Positions 40,713-52,080 of a stretch of DNA of 64,000 bases are shown here, piece after piece. Every line of letters starts with the position of its first letter. The stretch's first letter is position 1. This stretch comes from Siphonodentalium dalli (taxonomy: Eukaryota; Mollusca; Scaphopoda; Gadilida; Siphonodentaliidae): positions 218,626,205 through 218,690,204 of the forward strand of contig CP136064.1 of assembly GCA_032622095.1 (NCBI GenBank). Direction: 5' to 3'. The notes under the pieces were generated by a model. That model made no database searches. It saw nothing but the letters and a program-made list of their open reading frames with translations, and had not been told where the DNA came from. A program made the translations under genes and the position numbers.

Positions 40713-41149
40713 CCTCCTAAGACCATTAGCTTTAAGAATTCTCTGCAATGTACGTTTGCATATTATAAAACCATGATTTTGAGCAAGTAGCAGAAGAATT
40801 TCATTTTGTTTAAATCCAAGTTGATGGTAGAACATTATGACTTGCTCGCGTTCCATCTTGGTTGTTGTCACATTGCCACTACATCAGTTGTTTAAATATG
40901 CATGTTATGTCGAGATCTCGAGATAATATGTCGAGATCTCGAGATAATATGTCGAGATCTCGAGATAATTATGTCGAGATCTCGAGATAATATGTCGAGA
41001 TCTCGAGATAATATATGTATTGAGTATGTCGCAAATCAGCCACCGTACGAATACATTGGGGTCGACAATCCGACAAATGGTACCCCAAGCAGGATACTGA
41101 AGAATCGTAAGGATCAGTTTATTTTTGTCATATTATTATGAACGCTCTT

Positions 41150-42000
41150 CATGTTTGGTATCATTTGTAGCTCAACTTTTTTGTAACGTCCGTGCGTCAA
41201 CAATTTCATTTGGCACGCCCTAAATGCCGCATCCCTCACCCGGTCTTTACCAAACTTCATATGTGCCAACTTTATATAGGGTGACCTATAGATGGGAGCT
41301 ATCGAATTTTTCGATGACAAATATGGCCGCCAGCAGCCATCTTGGATTTGAGTCCATCGGCACACCCTACAGCCCGTAGTTATGGCCGGATCATTTTTTT
41401 TGCAGGCACGACTGTGATCACCTGTAGAATGGAGCTATCACATTTGAACAAATTTAGATCTAAAAAATGGCCGTCGAGAGCCATCTTGGGTTTTACTCTT
41501 TGCACGGCTAAATCCTTGGGCACACCAAGGAGAACGGTTGAGCATTCCGACGTCGAAGATGGAGAGATGCAGTCTGCACAACCTCTGGTTCTGTAATGGA
41601 GGACCAGATTACCGTGTCTGAGGAAAGTTCCAGGAATCGTCAGGTTGGTTAACTGGCACCGGTGCGGGTTATAGCTTTAAACTTACATATTATATTATGG
41701 TAAACTTACATTTATAGTTTCGTCGTGGCACACAATCCAATACAATCCATTCACATCAAACACAACTACAACAAATAATGGCGATCAACATTGATAACAC
41801 AATAAGATCAGGTTTTCGTATTGGTATGAGGTATCGTTCTGGAGTCTTCACAGTCATATGCTGGTCATCAAGCTTATTTATCTTCGGGGTTACCTAGATG
41901 GGAGCATCCTATCTTGACGGAAATTCGTTAAAAAACATGGCCGCCAGCAGCCATCTTGGAATTTACTATGTGTATGACTAAATCCTTTGGTGTACCCTAC
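41150..42000. repeat. Dispersed repeat with three related inner blocks
   Basis: Blocks ATGGCCGCCAGCAGCCATCT at 41,323 and 41,938, and ATGGCCGTCGAGAGCCATCT at 41,467, each follow GATGGGAGC or ATGGAGCTATC and precede a TTGG.TTTTA/GAGT tail. Non-coding. It runs directly into the LINE sequence. Confidence 0.55.
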
Positions 42001-42697
42001 ATACCACATCATCCCTCATCCGATCATCACCACACAGCGACTGAAATTTTTATTTCGAAATTCCTTGAAATTATGGATCAAACTGTTCCTCAATCTAAAA
42101 TATTGATCAGGCCCAAAGACAAACATTGGTTGACATCAGAATTACGATCGATGATTCGAAGAAGAGACAGGCTACGTAAGATTGCGATAAAATCCAAAAA
42201 GGACATAGACTGGGCGAAATTCAAACAAGTACGAAACACGGTCAACAATATGAAAAAGTACGCAAGGGCCCAATACGAGGAACATCTCCAGAATACTGTC
42301 AAAGACCAACCTTCCCCAAAATATTTTTGGCATAGCATCACCGAAATTATGCAAAACAAACATAAAGACGCTATCCCCCCTCTCATCGATTATGATGGCA
42401 ATCTTGAAACTGACGATCAAACCAAAGCATCGATGCTTAATAATGCCTTCATTGCTAACTCAATCCTCGACAATCTACCGGTGTTCACACAAAAATGTAA
42501 CGATACGATAACTGAAATTGACTTCACTCTTGACGACATCACTTCGGCAATTGCGAGTATGAAACCAAACAAAGCGTCAGGCCATGACGGCATCACAGTT
42601 AGAATGCAGCAGAAAACAAGCCCAGCTATTGCCATCCCTCTCAGAATTATATTTAAGAAATCTCTTGAATCGTGCGCATTTCCTAATAAATGGAAAC

Positions 42698-42907
42698 TGT
42701 GAGAGAGAGAGAGAGAGAGTTTCTAACTATAAGGTGTGCGATGTATGCTGAAGTGACATAAACAGTGTATAAACAGAAGTGACAATAGAATGTAACTCGA
42801 ACGCCTTCAGTCGTGTGTGAGTACTGTTCAACTGTCCGTGTGAGAATCGTCTACATAGTACTGAGTGGGGCTGGTCAGTTAGGCTACACATAAACTGTTC
42901 CACGACA
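42698..42907 (-). repeat. 3' LTR of the 1.4-kb element
   Basis: 210 bp, 13 longer than its partner because of a longer GA tract and small indels. A short purine run GGGAGGA (minus strand, 42,908-42,914) immediately precedes it as polypurine tract. Confidence 0.85.
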
Positions 42908-42969
42908 TCCTCCCGGGGAGGGGAAAATAAGAGAAATTACAATATGTGCGAACTCAGTGTCATCAAGCA

Positions 42970-43869
42970 TCAGTCGCCAGAATCTTCAGAGAAGCAAGTG
43001 GGATTATATATACATACGCTGTTCGTCACGATCCAACGGAGACGAACAGTGAACTCACGATAGATGCATGTATGATTACATGTTAGTTGGAATATTTGCG
43101 GTGATTGTTGACAGTACGTATTTTCGAATTCCTGACAACTGTGAATCTCAAAAGTTCCGTTAACGTCCGGCAAAAAGTTGTCTTCAAGTACACTTTGACC
43201 TTGAGAGGAGATTTGGTTGTTCAGTAGTACTTTGTCGTAATGGTCGTATGGCATACAGTTCGCGCGATCTGTCGATGGAATCGTTTCTGTCATTGTCGAG
43301 ATGTCTGGATCAGGTGGAGCATTGAGTTGGAAGCCAGCGTCAGAATAACTTCTCAGAAACACATGCATAACCGATGGCTTGTGCTCTTCATCCGCAGACT
43401 CCGATCCAATGCGTACAAGCATCTGCTGGTCGGGATATATTAGAGGGGTACAAGAGTAGACTGCATCACATTCATAGCTGCTATGGTGGTTCGAAATCTC
43501 ACATGCATAGTTTACATCTTGCTGTGTAATTTCATCAGCTTTCGGCAATTACATCACTTGAAAACAATCCGTGAAGTGCGTGTAGGAATCGATTTGCAAC
43601 TTTAGATTAGTTAGGACACACACGATTGCCTTAACTTCTGGTTCTATTTGAGGTAGATCAGCTACACAGCGGACGACGTCGTCTGTAATAAGTTCCAAAA
43701 TATCAACCTGACCTTCAAGTTCTGAGGCGATATGTTGCAGCTCGCTCACGTCGCAATATGAAGACGACACGTTCTGTTTGATTTCATCTGCGTTCTCCAC
43801 CAAGTTCTTGATTTCAGAAAACAGTTCTTGCCACATTCGACGGTGAAATGAGTAGACTCTATAATCCAT
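42970..43869 (-). pseudogene. Internal ORF of the LTR element, one in-frame stop
   Basis: The frame is open from ATG at 43,869 to 42,970 except for a TAA at 43,549-43,551. The first 106 codons look helical (MWQELFSEIKNLVENADEIK...ELEGQVDILEL), possibly coiled-coil. The remaining ~190 codons are mixed with scattered Cys and no zinc knuckle. It could be a Gag remnant or an unrelated captured ORF; no family is recognised. Confidence 0.45.
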
Positions 43870-43888
43870 GTTGAGGTGTTCTGACTAT

Positions 43889-43904
43889 CCGGTTCGAAGG
43901 ACCA
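43889..43904 (-). other. tRNA primer-binding site of the LTR element
   Basis: Minus-strand TGGTCCTTCGAACCGG, one base from the LTR end. It complements a tRNA T-arm/acceptor 3' end including CCA. Confidence 0.75.
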
Positions 43905-43905
43905 A

Positions 43906-44102
43906 TGTGAGAGCGAGAGAGAGTTTCTAACTATAAGGTGTGCGATGTATGCTGTATTAACGTATAAACAGAAGTGACAATAGAATGTAACTCGAACGCC
44001 TTCAGTCGTGTGTGAGTACTGTTCAACTGTCCGTGTGAGAATCGTCTACATAGTACTGAGTGCGGCTGGTCAGTTAGGCCACACATAAACTGTTCCACGA
44101 CA
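43906..44102 (-). repeat. 5' LTR of the 1.4-kb element
   Basis: 197 bp. Matches 42,698-42,907 apart from an indel around TGCTGTATTAACGTATAAAC and a few substitutions. Confidence 0.85.
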
Positions 44103-44916
44103 GAAACAAGCAAATGTCATTCCTATTTATAAGAAAAACGACAGATCCAACTGCAAAAACTATCGCCCAATATCTCTACTTCCATGCGTCAGCAAGCTCC
44201 TGGAGAAAATAGTACTGAAATATTTATCCGCTTATTTCAGTAAGAACAATATACTATTCCAATACCAATCAGGATTTGTATCAGGCCACAGCACCACTTT
44301 TCAGCTACTTGAGATATACCACACCCTGTGCCAGGCACTCGATGAGAAGTTAAATACGTCTGCAATTTTCTGCGATATTTCCAAAGCATTTGAGAGAGTC
44401 TGGCACAGGGGGTTGTTATTCAAGTTGGAGCAAAACGGAGTAACCGGGAATATACACAAATGGATACACAGTTATCTCTCTAATAGATCACAGCGCGTTC
44501 AAATAGGAATTACATTCTCTAACTATCAGACGATATCGGCAGGTGTTCCACAAGGATATATCCTCGGACCCTTTCTATTTTTGACTTACATTAACGACCT
44601 CGCAACGATCCAATCACTCACTCGAATGTACGCGGATGATACTTGCTTCTTTACTGCCCAAACATCACCGGATGATTGTGCTCGCGAACTCTATGATTAC
44701 CTTGAAAGAGTGAATCGGTGGTCAAAACAATGGATGGTAACCTTTAATGCAGAAAAAACAAAGTCTATGGTATTTTCACTGACCCCCTCTGACTATTCCC
44801 TCGATTTAGATCTCGACAACGATGTGATTCAACAAGTAACTCTTCACACCCATCTTGGCGTTTCTATCCACTCAAATATACATTGGGACACCCAAATAAA
44901 TACTACTAGCCGATGA

Positions 44917-45530
44917 GCCCGACGTTGTCCGGGCTATTCAAAAACCAAATTTCAAGTCGATAGCTCCACCCGTTTCCGAGATCTGGTCTGCGCGAAGCTT
45001 GCGTCGCACGGGCTCGGCGACCCGATAAAATTCGTATCCGGGGCAAGATACATTCACATAGCAAATTTCAAGTCGATAGCTCCACCCGTTTCCGAGATCT
45101 CGTCTGCGCATGCGCGAAGCTTGCGTCGCACGGGCTCGGCGACCCGATAAAATTCGTATCCGGGGCAAGATACATTCACATACCAAATTTCAAGTCGATA
45201 GCTCCACCCGTTTCCGAGATCTCGTCTGCGCATGCGCGAAGCTGGCGTCGCACGGGCTCGGCGACCCGATAAAATTCGTATCCGGGGCAAGATACATTCA
45301 CATAGCAAATTTCAATTCGATAGCTCCACCCGATTCCGAGATCTCGTCTGCGCATGCGCCGCACGGGCTCGCCAATACGAGAACGTCGACCGCCTGGTCA
45401 AACTACACACACGTACCAAGTTTCGTCCCGATCGGTCGAGAATCGTAGATTTGTAAAAATGACAGACAAACATACAGACAGAGGTCTTGAAAATATATGA
45501 GATAGATTTGCAAAAGAGTTGCCAGCAGAT
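44917..45530. repeat. Minisatellite-bearing insertion in the LINE
   Basis: The landmark CAAATTTCAAGTCGATAGCT recurs at 44,945, 45,063, 45,185 and 45,307 (spacing 118, 122, 122). Units contain GGGCTCGGCGACCCGATAAA and TATCCGGGGCAAGATACATT. The insertion ends with CGATCGGTCGAGAATCGTAG and GACAGACAAACATACAGACA, a tail style common at transposon ends. All frames read through, giving spurious ORFs on both strands. Confidence 0.8.
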
Positions 45531-46391
45531 TGTCACAACTCAGGAAGATTAAATTCCAAGTAAACCGACAGACGATCGAGATAATGTTCAAAACATATAT
45601 ACTCCCAATAACGGAATATGGTGTCATAATTTGGGATAACGCCCCTGATTGCCTACTCCAAAAGCTCGACCGTCTATATATCGACGGTGGTAGAATAATA
45701 ACTGGCCTGACCCGATCTGCCTCAGAAGCGAGAGTACTGGGTGAACTTGGATGGCCTCCCCTCAACGAAAGACGTAAATTACATAAAACGCGCATGTGGC
45801 ATAAAATATTGGAAAATAAGGCCCCTCCTTACATAACGAAACTTTTGCCTCTTACCGTTGGGGAATCATGTCGATACCCAATTAGAAATCCGTTACGATA
45901 CGTCAACTATTCCACGAACACAACTCACTTTAAATCAAGTTTCCTCTCAACTATGATTGCTGAATGGAATGTATCGTGCAAAATAACAACTGATGCAAAA
46001 AAAACTCACAGACCCCACATCAGAACCAACTAAGGACGAAATACTTGCTAATATGTATAATAATTTACGCATTGAAGAGACATCAATAAGACCCCCTTCT
46101 TACTACAATGTCGGGCGGAGAACATCAAATATTTTGCAATGTAGGCTCCGAAACAACTGCAGTGATCTCAACTTCGGTAACCAATGTGAAGACGCAAGCC
46201 ATTTTTTCTTCGAATGTCCTTTCTACACAGAAGCAAGGAACCATATGTGGACACGACTAGATGAGCATAAAGTGGTCATCACCAGTATTAATGATATTCT
46301 CTTTGGCATACCCGAAATTAGCGACACCTTGAACAGGCGATTATTCGAGACAGTACAATCATTCATCATATCCACAGACCGATTTCAGTAA

Positions 46392-46939
46392 TCATTATTC
46401 CATTGACTCCGCCCACTGCCACAGCCATAGCCACAACTACAACCTACATGTTTTTGATTGGGAGCCGGTTCCCCTATGTATATATACATAGCCGATCACA
46501 TGGGACACCGTCTCCCACACAAATAACAACAAAACTTTCATCAAATTTCATTCCTGCAAAACCATCCACTTGAATTCATCAGCAGCTGAACGCCAGGGGA
46601 GAGGAGCTTCACTAAGTTTCGTAACTTGTGCTCCGATCCTCTGTGCACCCACAACATCATCCATATATTCTGTTTGTAAATTATTCCATGTATCTGTGGG
46701 TCACAATAAATATGTTCAAACAATCAAACAGATCATCACCAAACTCCTGATTTATCATTTTATTCATTGCTCAGCAAAAAAATTTAACTCCTTCCGAAGT
46801 TGATCAACAGTGTCATTGACACTTTCATTATTGTAAGCTATAGCCTAAACGTGGTAAAATTTCGTTATATAGTAGCCCTTGTTGCAATGTCATCAATTTC
46901 AAAATAATCAACAATATTTCTGAATACAGTGTTTGGTTT
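46392..46939. other. LINE 3' flank and an unrecognised exon-like block
   Basis: Minus strand 46,712-46,560 has two overlapping open frames, one giving YMDDVVGAQRIGAQVTKLSE and PLPWRSAADEFKWMV. The balanced composition looks protein-like, but no family, start or splice site is firm. A TATATATACATA run lies at 46,478-46,490. Confidence 0.25.
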
Positions 46940-47366
46940 CTTGGAACCATCTTATGCACAACAAATTTAAAGAACGGGTGACGAGCAAATCGATCCTCTT
47001 TGAACCAAAGGAGATGTTCTGCCCAGTATTTTATTGCTGAACAGGTTCTGAGTCTCAGAGCAAAGAAGTCACCACTAGCATACGGAAAGAGATATGGAGT
47101 GTAAAGAAGTGTGTAATAAATTCAGAAACGGGTGTAAGATCTATCTTGGGCAAGGGAACAATGAGATCACCTAATATATATATGTTCTGGACCGTCTACT
47201 TCATCAAGAACATGATCAATCCTCTCTGGGAGAACACTTGAAACACTAGAGCCCGCTCTGTTCACCATCAGGTTCAACGAGTATGTCTGAAGCAGGACAT
47301 TTACCGTTCTATATCATCTGTTTACTTCAAATTTCTGAGTAATGTCTCTATCTTCAGGCAAAGAGT

Positions 47367-47900
47367 TTAAAGGCACGGGCGGCGTTCGTTGCAGAAATAT
47401 TTATATTTGTTCAAATCGCCATCAACAGAAGGAAGACCAACATATATACAGATCCGCTCGTATGCCAAACATAATCAGCGCGTAAATAGTATATTGTCGC
47501 CAAGACGAACGATGGTGTACGTAAACAAGAGACTGCTCGTGTTACAGGAGTTGTGCTTCTGTTTACATAACACAGCGCAATTATATTGGTTAATCACACA
47601 AAATTGATATAAACGCTCTTTATTATTTCCATATCAGGAAAAGAGTAACAAATAACGCTCTTTATGTTTACCATATCCGGATCTAAACAAAACCCAGGAA
47701 ACGTAACGTTTTTTGCTTTAGTTTACATAACAAAGGTGAACAAATTGACAATAACATACCGGTACTGTTTATGCTATATTTCTGATTGGCATAAGAACAA
47801 AGTCTGTCTATATCTTACTATTCCTTCTGTTTATGGCGGTTTTTGACGGAGGTGAATATTTTAACAGCATACCCACCACCAACGCCGCCCGTATCTTTAA
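47367..47900. mobile_element. TTAA-flanked MITE, subfamily B, copy 1
   Basis: TTAA both sides. Begins AGGCACGGGCGGCGTTCGTT and ends CCAACGCCGCCCGTATCT. Contains ATAAACGCTCTTTAT and AACGCTCTTTATGTTTACCA. Subfamily B is recognisable as a relative of A but diverged. Confidence 0.8.
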
Positions 47901-48356
47901 GCGGTCCTGACCAATTTGTATATCAACAAAGGCAGGGTTATTCTGTTTAGACCACGCGAGTGTATTTTGTCTGTGAGCATACGCACCCTAAAGTGTAAAT
48001 TCTGCCTTTTGTTCTTGGACGAACGATACTCATTGACTCAGGTAAATTAGGCAATATTTGACATTAATCTCTCACGAATGACCGTTTGCTGCTATGCCAC
48101 CATGTTTCAGAGTGTGTATATTCATACACGGAGATAGTTTTGAGATGAGGTTCTGTTCCACAACCGTCATCCATCAAGCTCAGGAGAGACATCCATGGGT
48201 TCATATTGTTATCATTTGGGAACATTTTTACTTAATTTTTCTCTTTAGCACAACGGACAAAACCTTGCGTTCCTTTCAATTTCATCTCAACGATGGTCCT
48301 CACATATTGAAAAACTATGTATTTTGTAAGACGTGTTATTTCTCAAACACTTTAAT

Positions 48357-48582
48357 GCGATGTATTGCATTGTCAGGAATTTCGACATTTGAACCATCTG
48401 GAATCAAAACTTCAGCAAAGTTATTTGCTGTGACCGAAGGTTCAGTTGATGGTCTCATTCTATTTTGTTGCGATGTATTGCATTGTCAGGAATTTCGACA
48501 TTTGAACCATCTGGAATCAAAACTTCAGCAAAGTTATTTGCTGTGACCGAAGGTTTAGTCGATGGTCTCATTCTATTTTGTT
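48357..48582. repeat. 113-bp tandem duplication
   Basis: GCGATGTATTGCATTGTCAG begins at 48,357 and at 48,470. The copies are almost identical up to TCTATTTTGTTG. Confidence 0.9.
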
Positions 48583-48664
48583 GGGAAGAATGGGAAGTGT
48601 AGCTTGCCGTAGTTGGTTTGGTCGGACGCGAATGTGGTTGCTAATATAGTTTGGGGATTTGTAT

Positions 48665-48972
48665 GATCGGTTACATTCAGTTAAATATCCAGGGTTGTTT
48701 AGATACCTGTTACCGGTTTGGGCGCCGAACTCTGGAAGCTCAAATGTCCCCAAAGTTCTAGTAAACAGTATCTTTTCAACTTGTATTTTCCACTTTTTTC
48801 AATGCATAATTACCTAATTCAACAATATGCTGTGTAAATAGTAAATATGACGTTGCAACTAAGCCAGGAGTGGCCCCAGGTATTCCCCGAGACATGGCAA
48901 CACCTAAACTAAGCTTTTAGTTGCATGTACAATTGTATGATCAGAAAGATTATGTCACTTCAAATTATATTT
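48665..48972. repeat. 308-bp direct repeat, copy 1
   Basis: Nearly identical to 50,467-50,774, from GATCGGTTACATTCAGTTAA to CACTTCAAATTATATT. Differences are one or two bases, so the duplication is recent. Non-coding. Confidence 0.9.
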
Positions 48973-49149
48973 GTGTACGGTGTTTTGTATATCGACTCAG
49001 TGTTTTGTATATCGACTATCTATAACTGTTGAACCTTTCTATGTTGGCTGAACTGCTGAATAAAACAAGACAGCTCTTCAAAATGTCTGTTTAGGGGAAA
49101 AACTTGAATATTCATATGTAATATTTTCAACAATTATTACCATCAATTT

Positions 49150-49400
49150 CTAATTTAGCTGGATAAATTACATCAGATAAGAGGTCATGCTCTTCATCCA
49201 GTTTGCCTACTTCTCCATGACAGGCCATTTGTTCCTGAAAAAATATGAACTTGGTTATTATTTGTTTCTCTATTACACACTTTAATTGTAATAGTCAGAA
49301 GCAGTTAATTTTATAATATCCATCTGAACTGTTATGACTCCAGCTGTAGTTCGTTCTTGTGTTGATCAAAATGTCCAATTAAAGCACTCAAGATAGGTTC
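49150..49400. repeat. Dispersed repeat family 4, copy 2 (inverted)
   Basis: Inverted relative of 32,740-33,025, including the exon-like block near 49,156-49,235 on the minus strand. Confidence 0.5.
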
Positions 49401-50466
49401 AGCCAATTTTCAGGAAAAAGAAAAGAACACAAATTGTAATAATAGTCATTGAGCCAGACTATAAAATAAAACTTTCTGATTTGCTGCAATTGGGGAAAAA
49501 CATGCCCAGTTATTATATCTACTGCTTTTAGTTATTTAGGTCAACTAGAAGTCACGTTGGTTATGGTAAGTTTTATTGGGATATGTTCTTCATATTGAGT
49601 CGTTTGATATTATTGTTCTAACCGAAACATGAAAAATAAAATAATCGGATTCAATAATTACATACAAGGCAGCAATTAATGAATTTATTGAGGAAACAAA
49701 CATCCAATGGTATACGCCAGAACAATTGACCACATATTAAATATGTTATATGTACATATATTTTCCCTGTGGGCTGACATTGAGATATCAGATTGAGCTG
49801 TCACAATTATTCCGAATTACCACGGGCGTATTTTGCCACGCCCGAGCGGTGCTCTTGTTTCAATTAGAAATTGCAGTACTTACGAGGTCTGGTGATAACT
49901 CGAGCAATACTCAAAATAATATCACGTGTGGTTCACCTTTAAACACGTAGGTCATTGTAAAGTTGAGTCAATTTTTGCCAGAATTTTACTTCGTTCATTA
50001 AAAAAAGCCAACGTCCAAAAAAGTCACCTCGTTTCGTTGTACATGGGGTATGTGACCTTTTCCAACATATAATTTACCTGATTTAATGATATTTTCCAAG
50101 TAAACTAACCAGCGTATTAGCCAAGTCCGAGCGATGCTCATCTTATTGTCTATGTAATGACTAGACTGCAAAATTAATGCTTGACAATCACAACAGAGCA
50201 TCTTTCATAAATATTTGCTACACCCTCACTTTCTTTGGTCATATATAATATATATTCATAGAAATCCTATATATGGGCCACAAGGCTTTCTAAAGTAGTG
50301 GACTGATGGGAGATGTTTCTTGCAAGTGAATTTAATGTATAGATTGTGTTGCAAGTGGATTTATTTGTGTGGTGTCCCATCAATTACTTTATGTCATAGT
50401 TGCAGAGTACCAGTGCTTATTAAATGCATGTAGTTGTTGCTGTCTTTATCATTTACTTATGTATTT
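49401..50466. other. No gene; one copy of a repeat terminus
   Basis: Positions 49,826-49,860 are GGGCGTATTTTGCCACGCCC with a GAGCGGTGCTCTTGTT tail, the terminus also seen at 31,510 and 56,940. Otherwise AT-rich and featureless. Confidence 0.5.
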
Positions 50467-50774
50467 GATCGGTTACATTCAGTTAAATATCCAGGGTTGT
50501 TTAGATACCTGTTACCGGTTTGGGCGCCGAACTCTGGAAGCTCAAATGTCCCCAAAGTTCTAGTAAACAGTATCTTTTCAACTTGTATTTTCCACTTTTT
50601 TCAATGCATAATTACCTAATTCAACAATATGCTGTGTAAATAGTAAATGTGACGTTGCAACTAAGCCAGGAGTGGCCCCAGGTATTCCCCGAGACATGGC
50701 AACACCTGAACTAAGCTTTTAGTTGCATGTACAATTGTATGATCAGAAAGATTATGTCACTTCAAATTATATTA
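50467..50774. repeat. 308-bp direct repeat, copy 2
   Basis: See 48,665-48,972. Same orientation, 1.8 kb apart. Confidence 0.9.
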
Positions 50775-52080
50775 GGATATTCTCGTCTTTTTTCCACAAA
50801 AAGAACCAGCTGAATTTTACCTGGTTACAGTATTATTTCGGTACTAACAGTAATTAATACTTTTCACCATGATGTTGGTCAGCCAGCAGCAGTGGGGTCG
50901 ACATGCTGCTTCGAATGCCCCTTTAATTTATAGTTTCTATGAGCTTTTCATGCTCTTCAGAGTGTCACCTGCCTGGACATTACTACACTCCTTGGAAATA
51001 AGAAAGTTACGAAATTGTGAATTGAAAGAACGGATAAAATATATATCAACATATTTCAGATACCATTTTAGAAATTATCCCTAACCTCAATTCAATAGTA
51101 GCAATTTTATTGATTGTTTTTTTAAACTTGAAAATAACATTGTTTGTGGTGCCCATTACAAAGGTAAAAAGACCCCCAACTTATTGGATATATTATTATG
51201 AGAGATAATGCATTGTTAAGGGAAGTGATAAGTAAGAGATAGATTGTGTATTCCTCCATTCAAGGGAGACGTTATATACAACAATATATAACATGTCTTA
51301 ATATAGAGGCAATAAGATGGGTTGCTATTCAGGATAACATGATATACATGTGTGTCCTACCAATCCACATGTGGGGTGGTACACACACGGAAACTAAATG
51401 GTGCACAAAATGCACATGAACGGAAAACATTTATCAAAAAGTTCACCCTCGTTGTTTATGGTTAAGGAATCCAACCCACTCATCGGCGCTGGTGGTCAAA
51501 TAAATACATCAACACATATTGTGGCGGCAGGTGATCTAGAATTAGAAACGTCGATAAATCGAAGACACTGATTATTCGATAACAGAAGTTTTTTTTAGAT
51601 CAGTGCTATGTGGAGCTAGTGGTCTAGTTGGCATGCTCATATATTAGGATAATATATGTTGCACATTCAGAAGGATGACTTTGTTTTATTGGTTACTATT
51701 GCTGGGCAGTGGGCGATCACCCTAATGCACATTGAAGTCACAAACCCATCAGGGCAATTGGCACAGTTGCCCAGATACACCAATCAGGTTACCTTCCATA
51801 ACCCAGTAACTTATCTAGATTCGAACTGTGTTAGCTGCGGCAATGGTGAACGGCTTGTGTTGACATAATGTACCATTTACCGTGCCAACATACTGAGCCC
51901 CTGCCACTCATCAGAAATTTGGATTTGGTTGACACTTATATGATTTGTATAATGTTCTTGAACACAAATTGGGAATGTTAATAGTCCTAATGAGTGGAAT
52001 TTTAATTAATAACCTTAATTTTACTGCAAATTAAGTAAAATATGTGATTTTTTTTTAATTTGTACTTTTGCAGATTCATG
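50775..52080. other. No gene; possible tRNA-headed SINE
   Basis: GCTAGTGGTCTAGTTGGCAT at 51,616-51,635 resembles the A-box half of a tRNA-derived SINE, and GATTCGAACTGTG at 51,819 could be a displaced B box. Spacing is too long for a functional promoter. The rest is AT-rich. Confidence 0.25.

Larger units (their letters stand above)
39316..41062. mobile_element. 1.7-kb composite with inverted ends of CTCGAGATCTCGACA arrays
   Basis: The left end reads TACGGTGGCTGATTTGCGAC, then ATGCTCAATACA, then three ~21-bp units of TATTATCTCGAGATCTCGACA (39,361-39,426). The right end is the inverse: five units (40,906-41,012), then TGTATTGAGTATGTCGCAAA and TCAGCCACCGTA. Between them lie a TTAA MITE (39,477-39,978) and a hairpin array. 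This looks like a foldback element whose ends carry self-complementary XhoI/BglII-like palindromes. Confidence 0.6.
42698..44102 (-). mobile_element. 1.4-kb non-autonomous LTR retrotransposon
   Basis: Two direct LTRs (42,698-42,907 and 43,906-44,102), read on the minus strand as TG...CA, start TGTCGTGGAACAG and end CTCTCACA. A GAAAC target duplication flanks the element (42,693-42,697 and 44,103-44,107). The primer site TGGTCCTTCGAACCGG follows the 5' LTR after one base; its complement ends GGTTCGAAGGACCA, a tRNA 3' end. No protease, RT or integrase is present. It splits the LINE, so it is younger. Confidence 0.9.
42001..46391 (+). pseudogene. 5'-truncated LINE (Jockey/CR1-like) reverse transcriptase, split by two insertions
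   Basis: Part one (42,001-42,697) is the linker before the RT (KHWLTSELRSMIRRRDRLR, then MKPNKASGHDGITVRMQ). After the LTR element, part two (44,103-44,912) has NYRPISLLPCVSKLLEK, QSGFVSGHSTTFQLLEI, ISKAFERVWH, the GVPQGYILGP motif and MYADDT, the YADD catalytic box at about 44,624-44,635. After the minisatellite insertion, part three (45,530-46,391) gives the thumb (ILPITEYGVIIWDNA) and a C-terminal CEDASHFFFECPFY segment. The catalytic residues seem intact, but the endonuclease domain is missing, a frame change falls near 46,000, and two insertions split it. It is therefore inactive. Confidence 0.8.
46940..49160. repeat. Paralogue of the Polinton target locus, without the Polinton
   Basis: 46,940-48,065 matches 16,801-17,290, and 48,075-49,160 matches 29,735-30,310, in order and orientation. 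Here the two halves are joined directly. This copy has a subfamily B MITE at 47,367-47,900, a 113-bp duplication at 48,357-48,582 and an extra 308-bp repeat at 48,665-48,972. Confidence 0.75.

Noticed and set aside
44938-45448. Several overlapping open frames on both strands in the 122-bp repeat
   Set aside because: They arise because 122 bp cycles through all frames of a stop-poor GC-rich unit; no start, domain or conservation argument.
51616-51835. GTGGTCTAGTTGGCATG and GATTCGAAC as a tRNA gene
   Set aside because: The boxes are about 200 bp apart and no cloverleaf forms; possible SINE remnant only.
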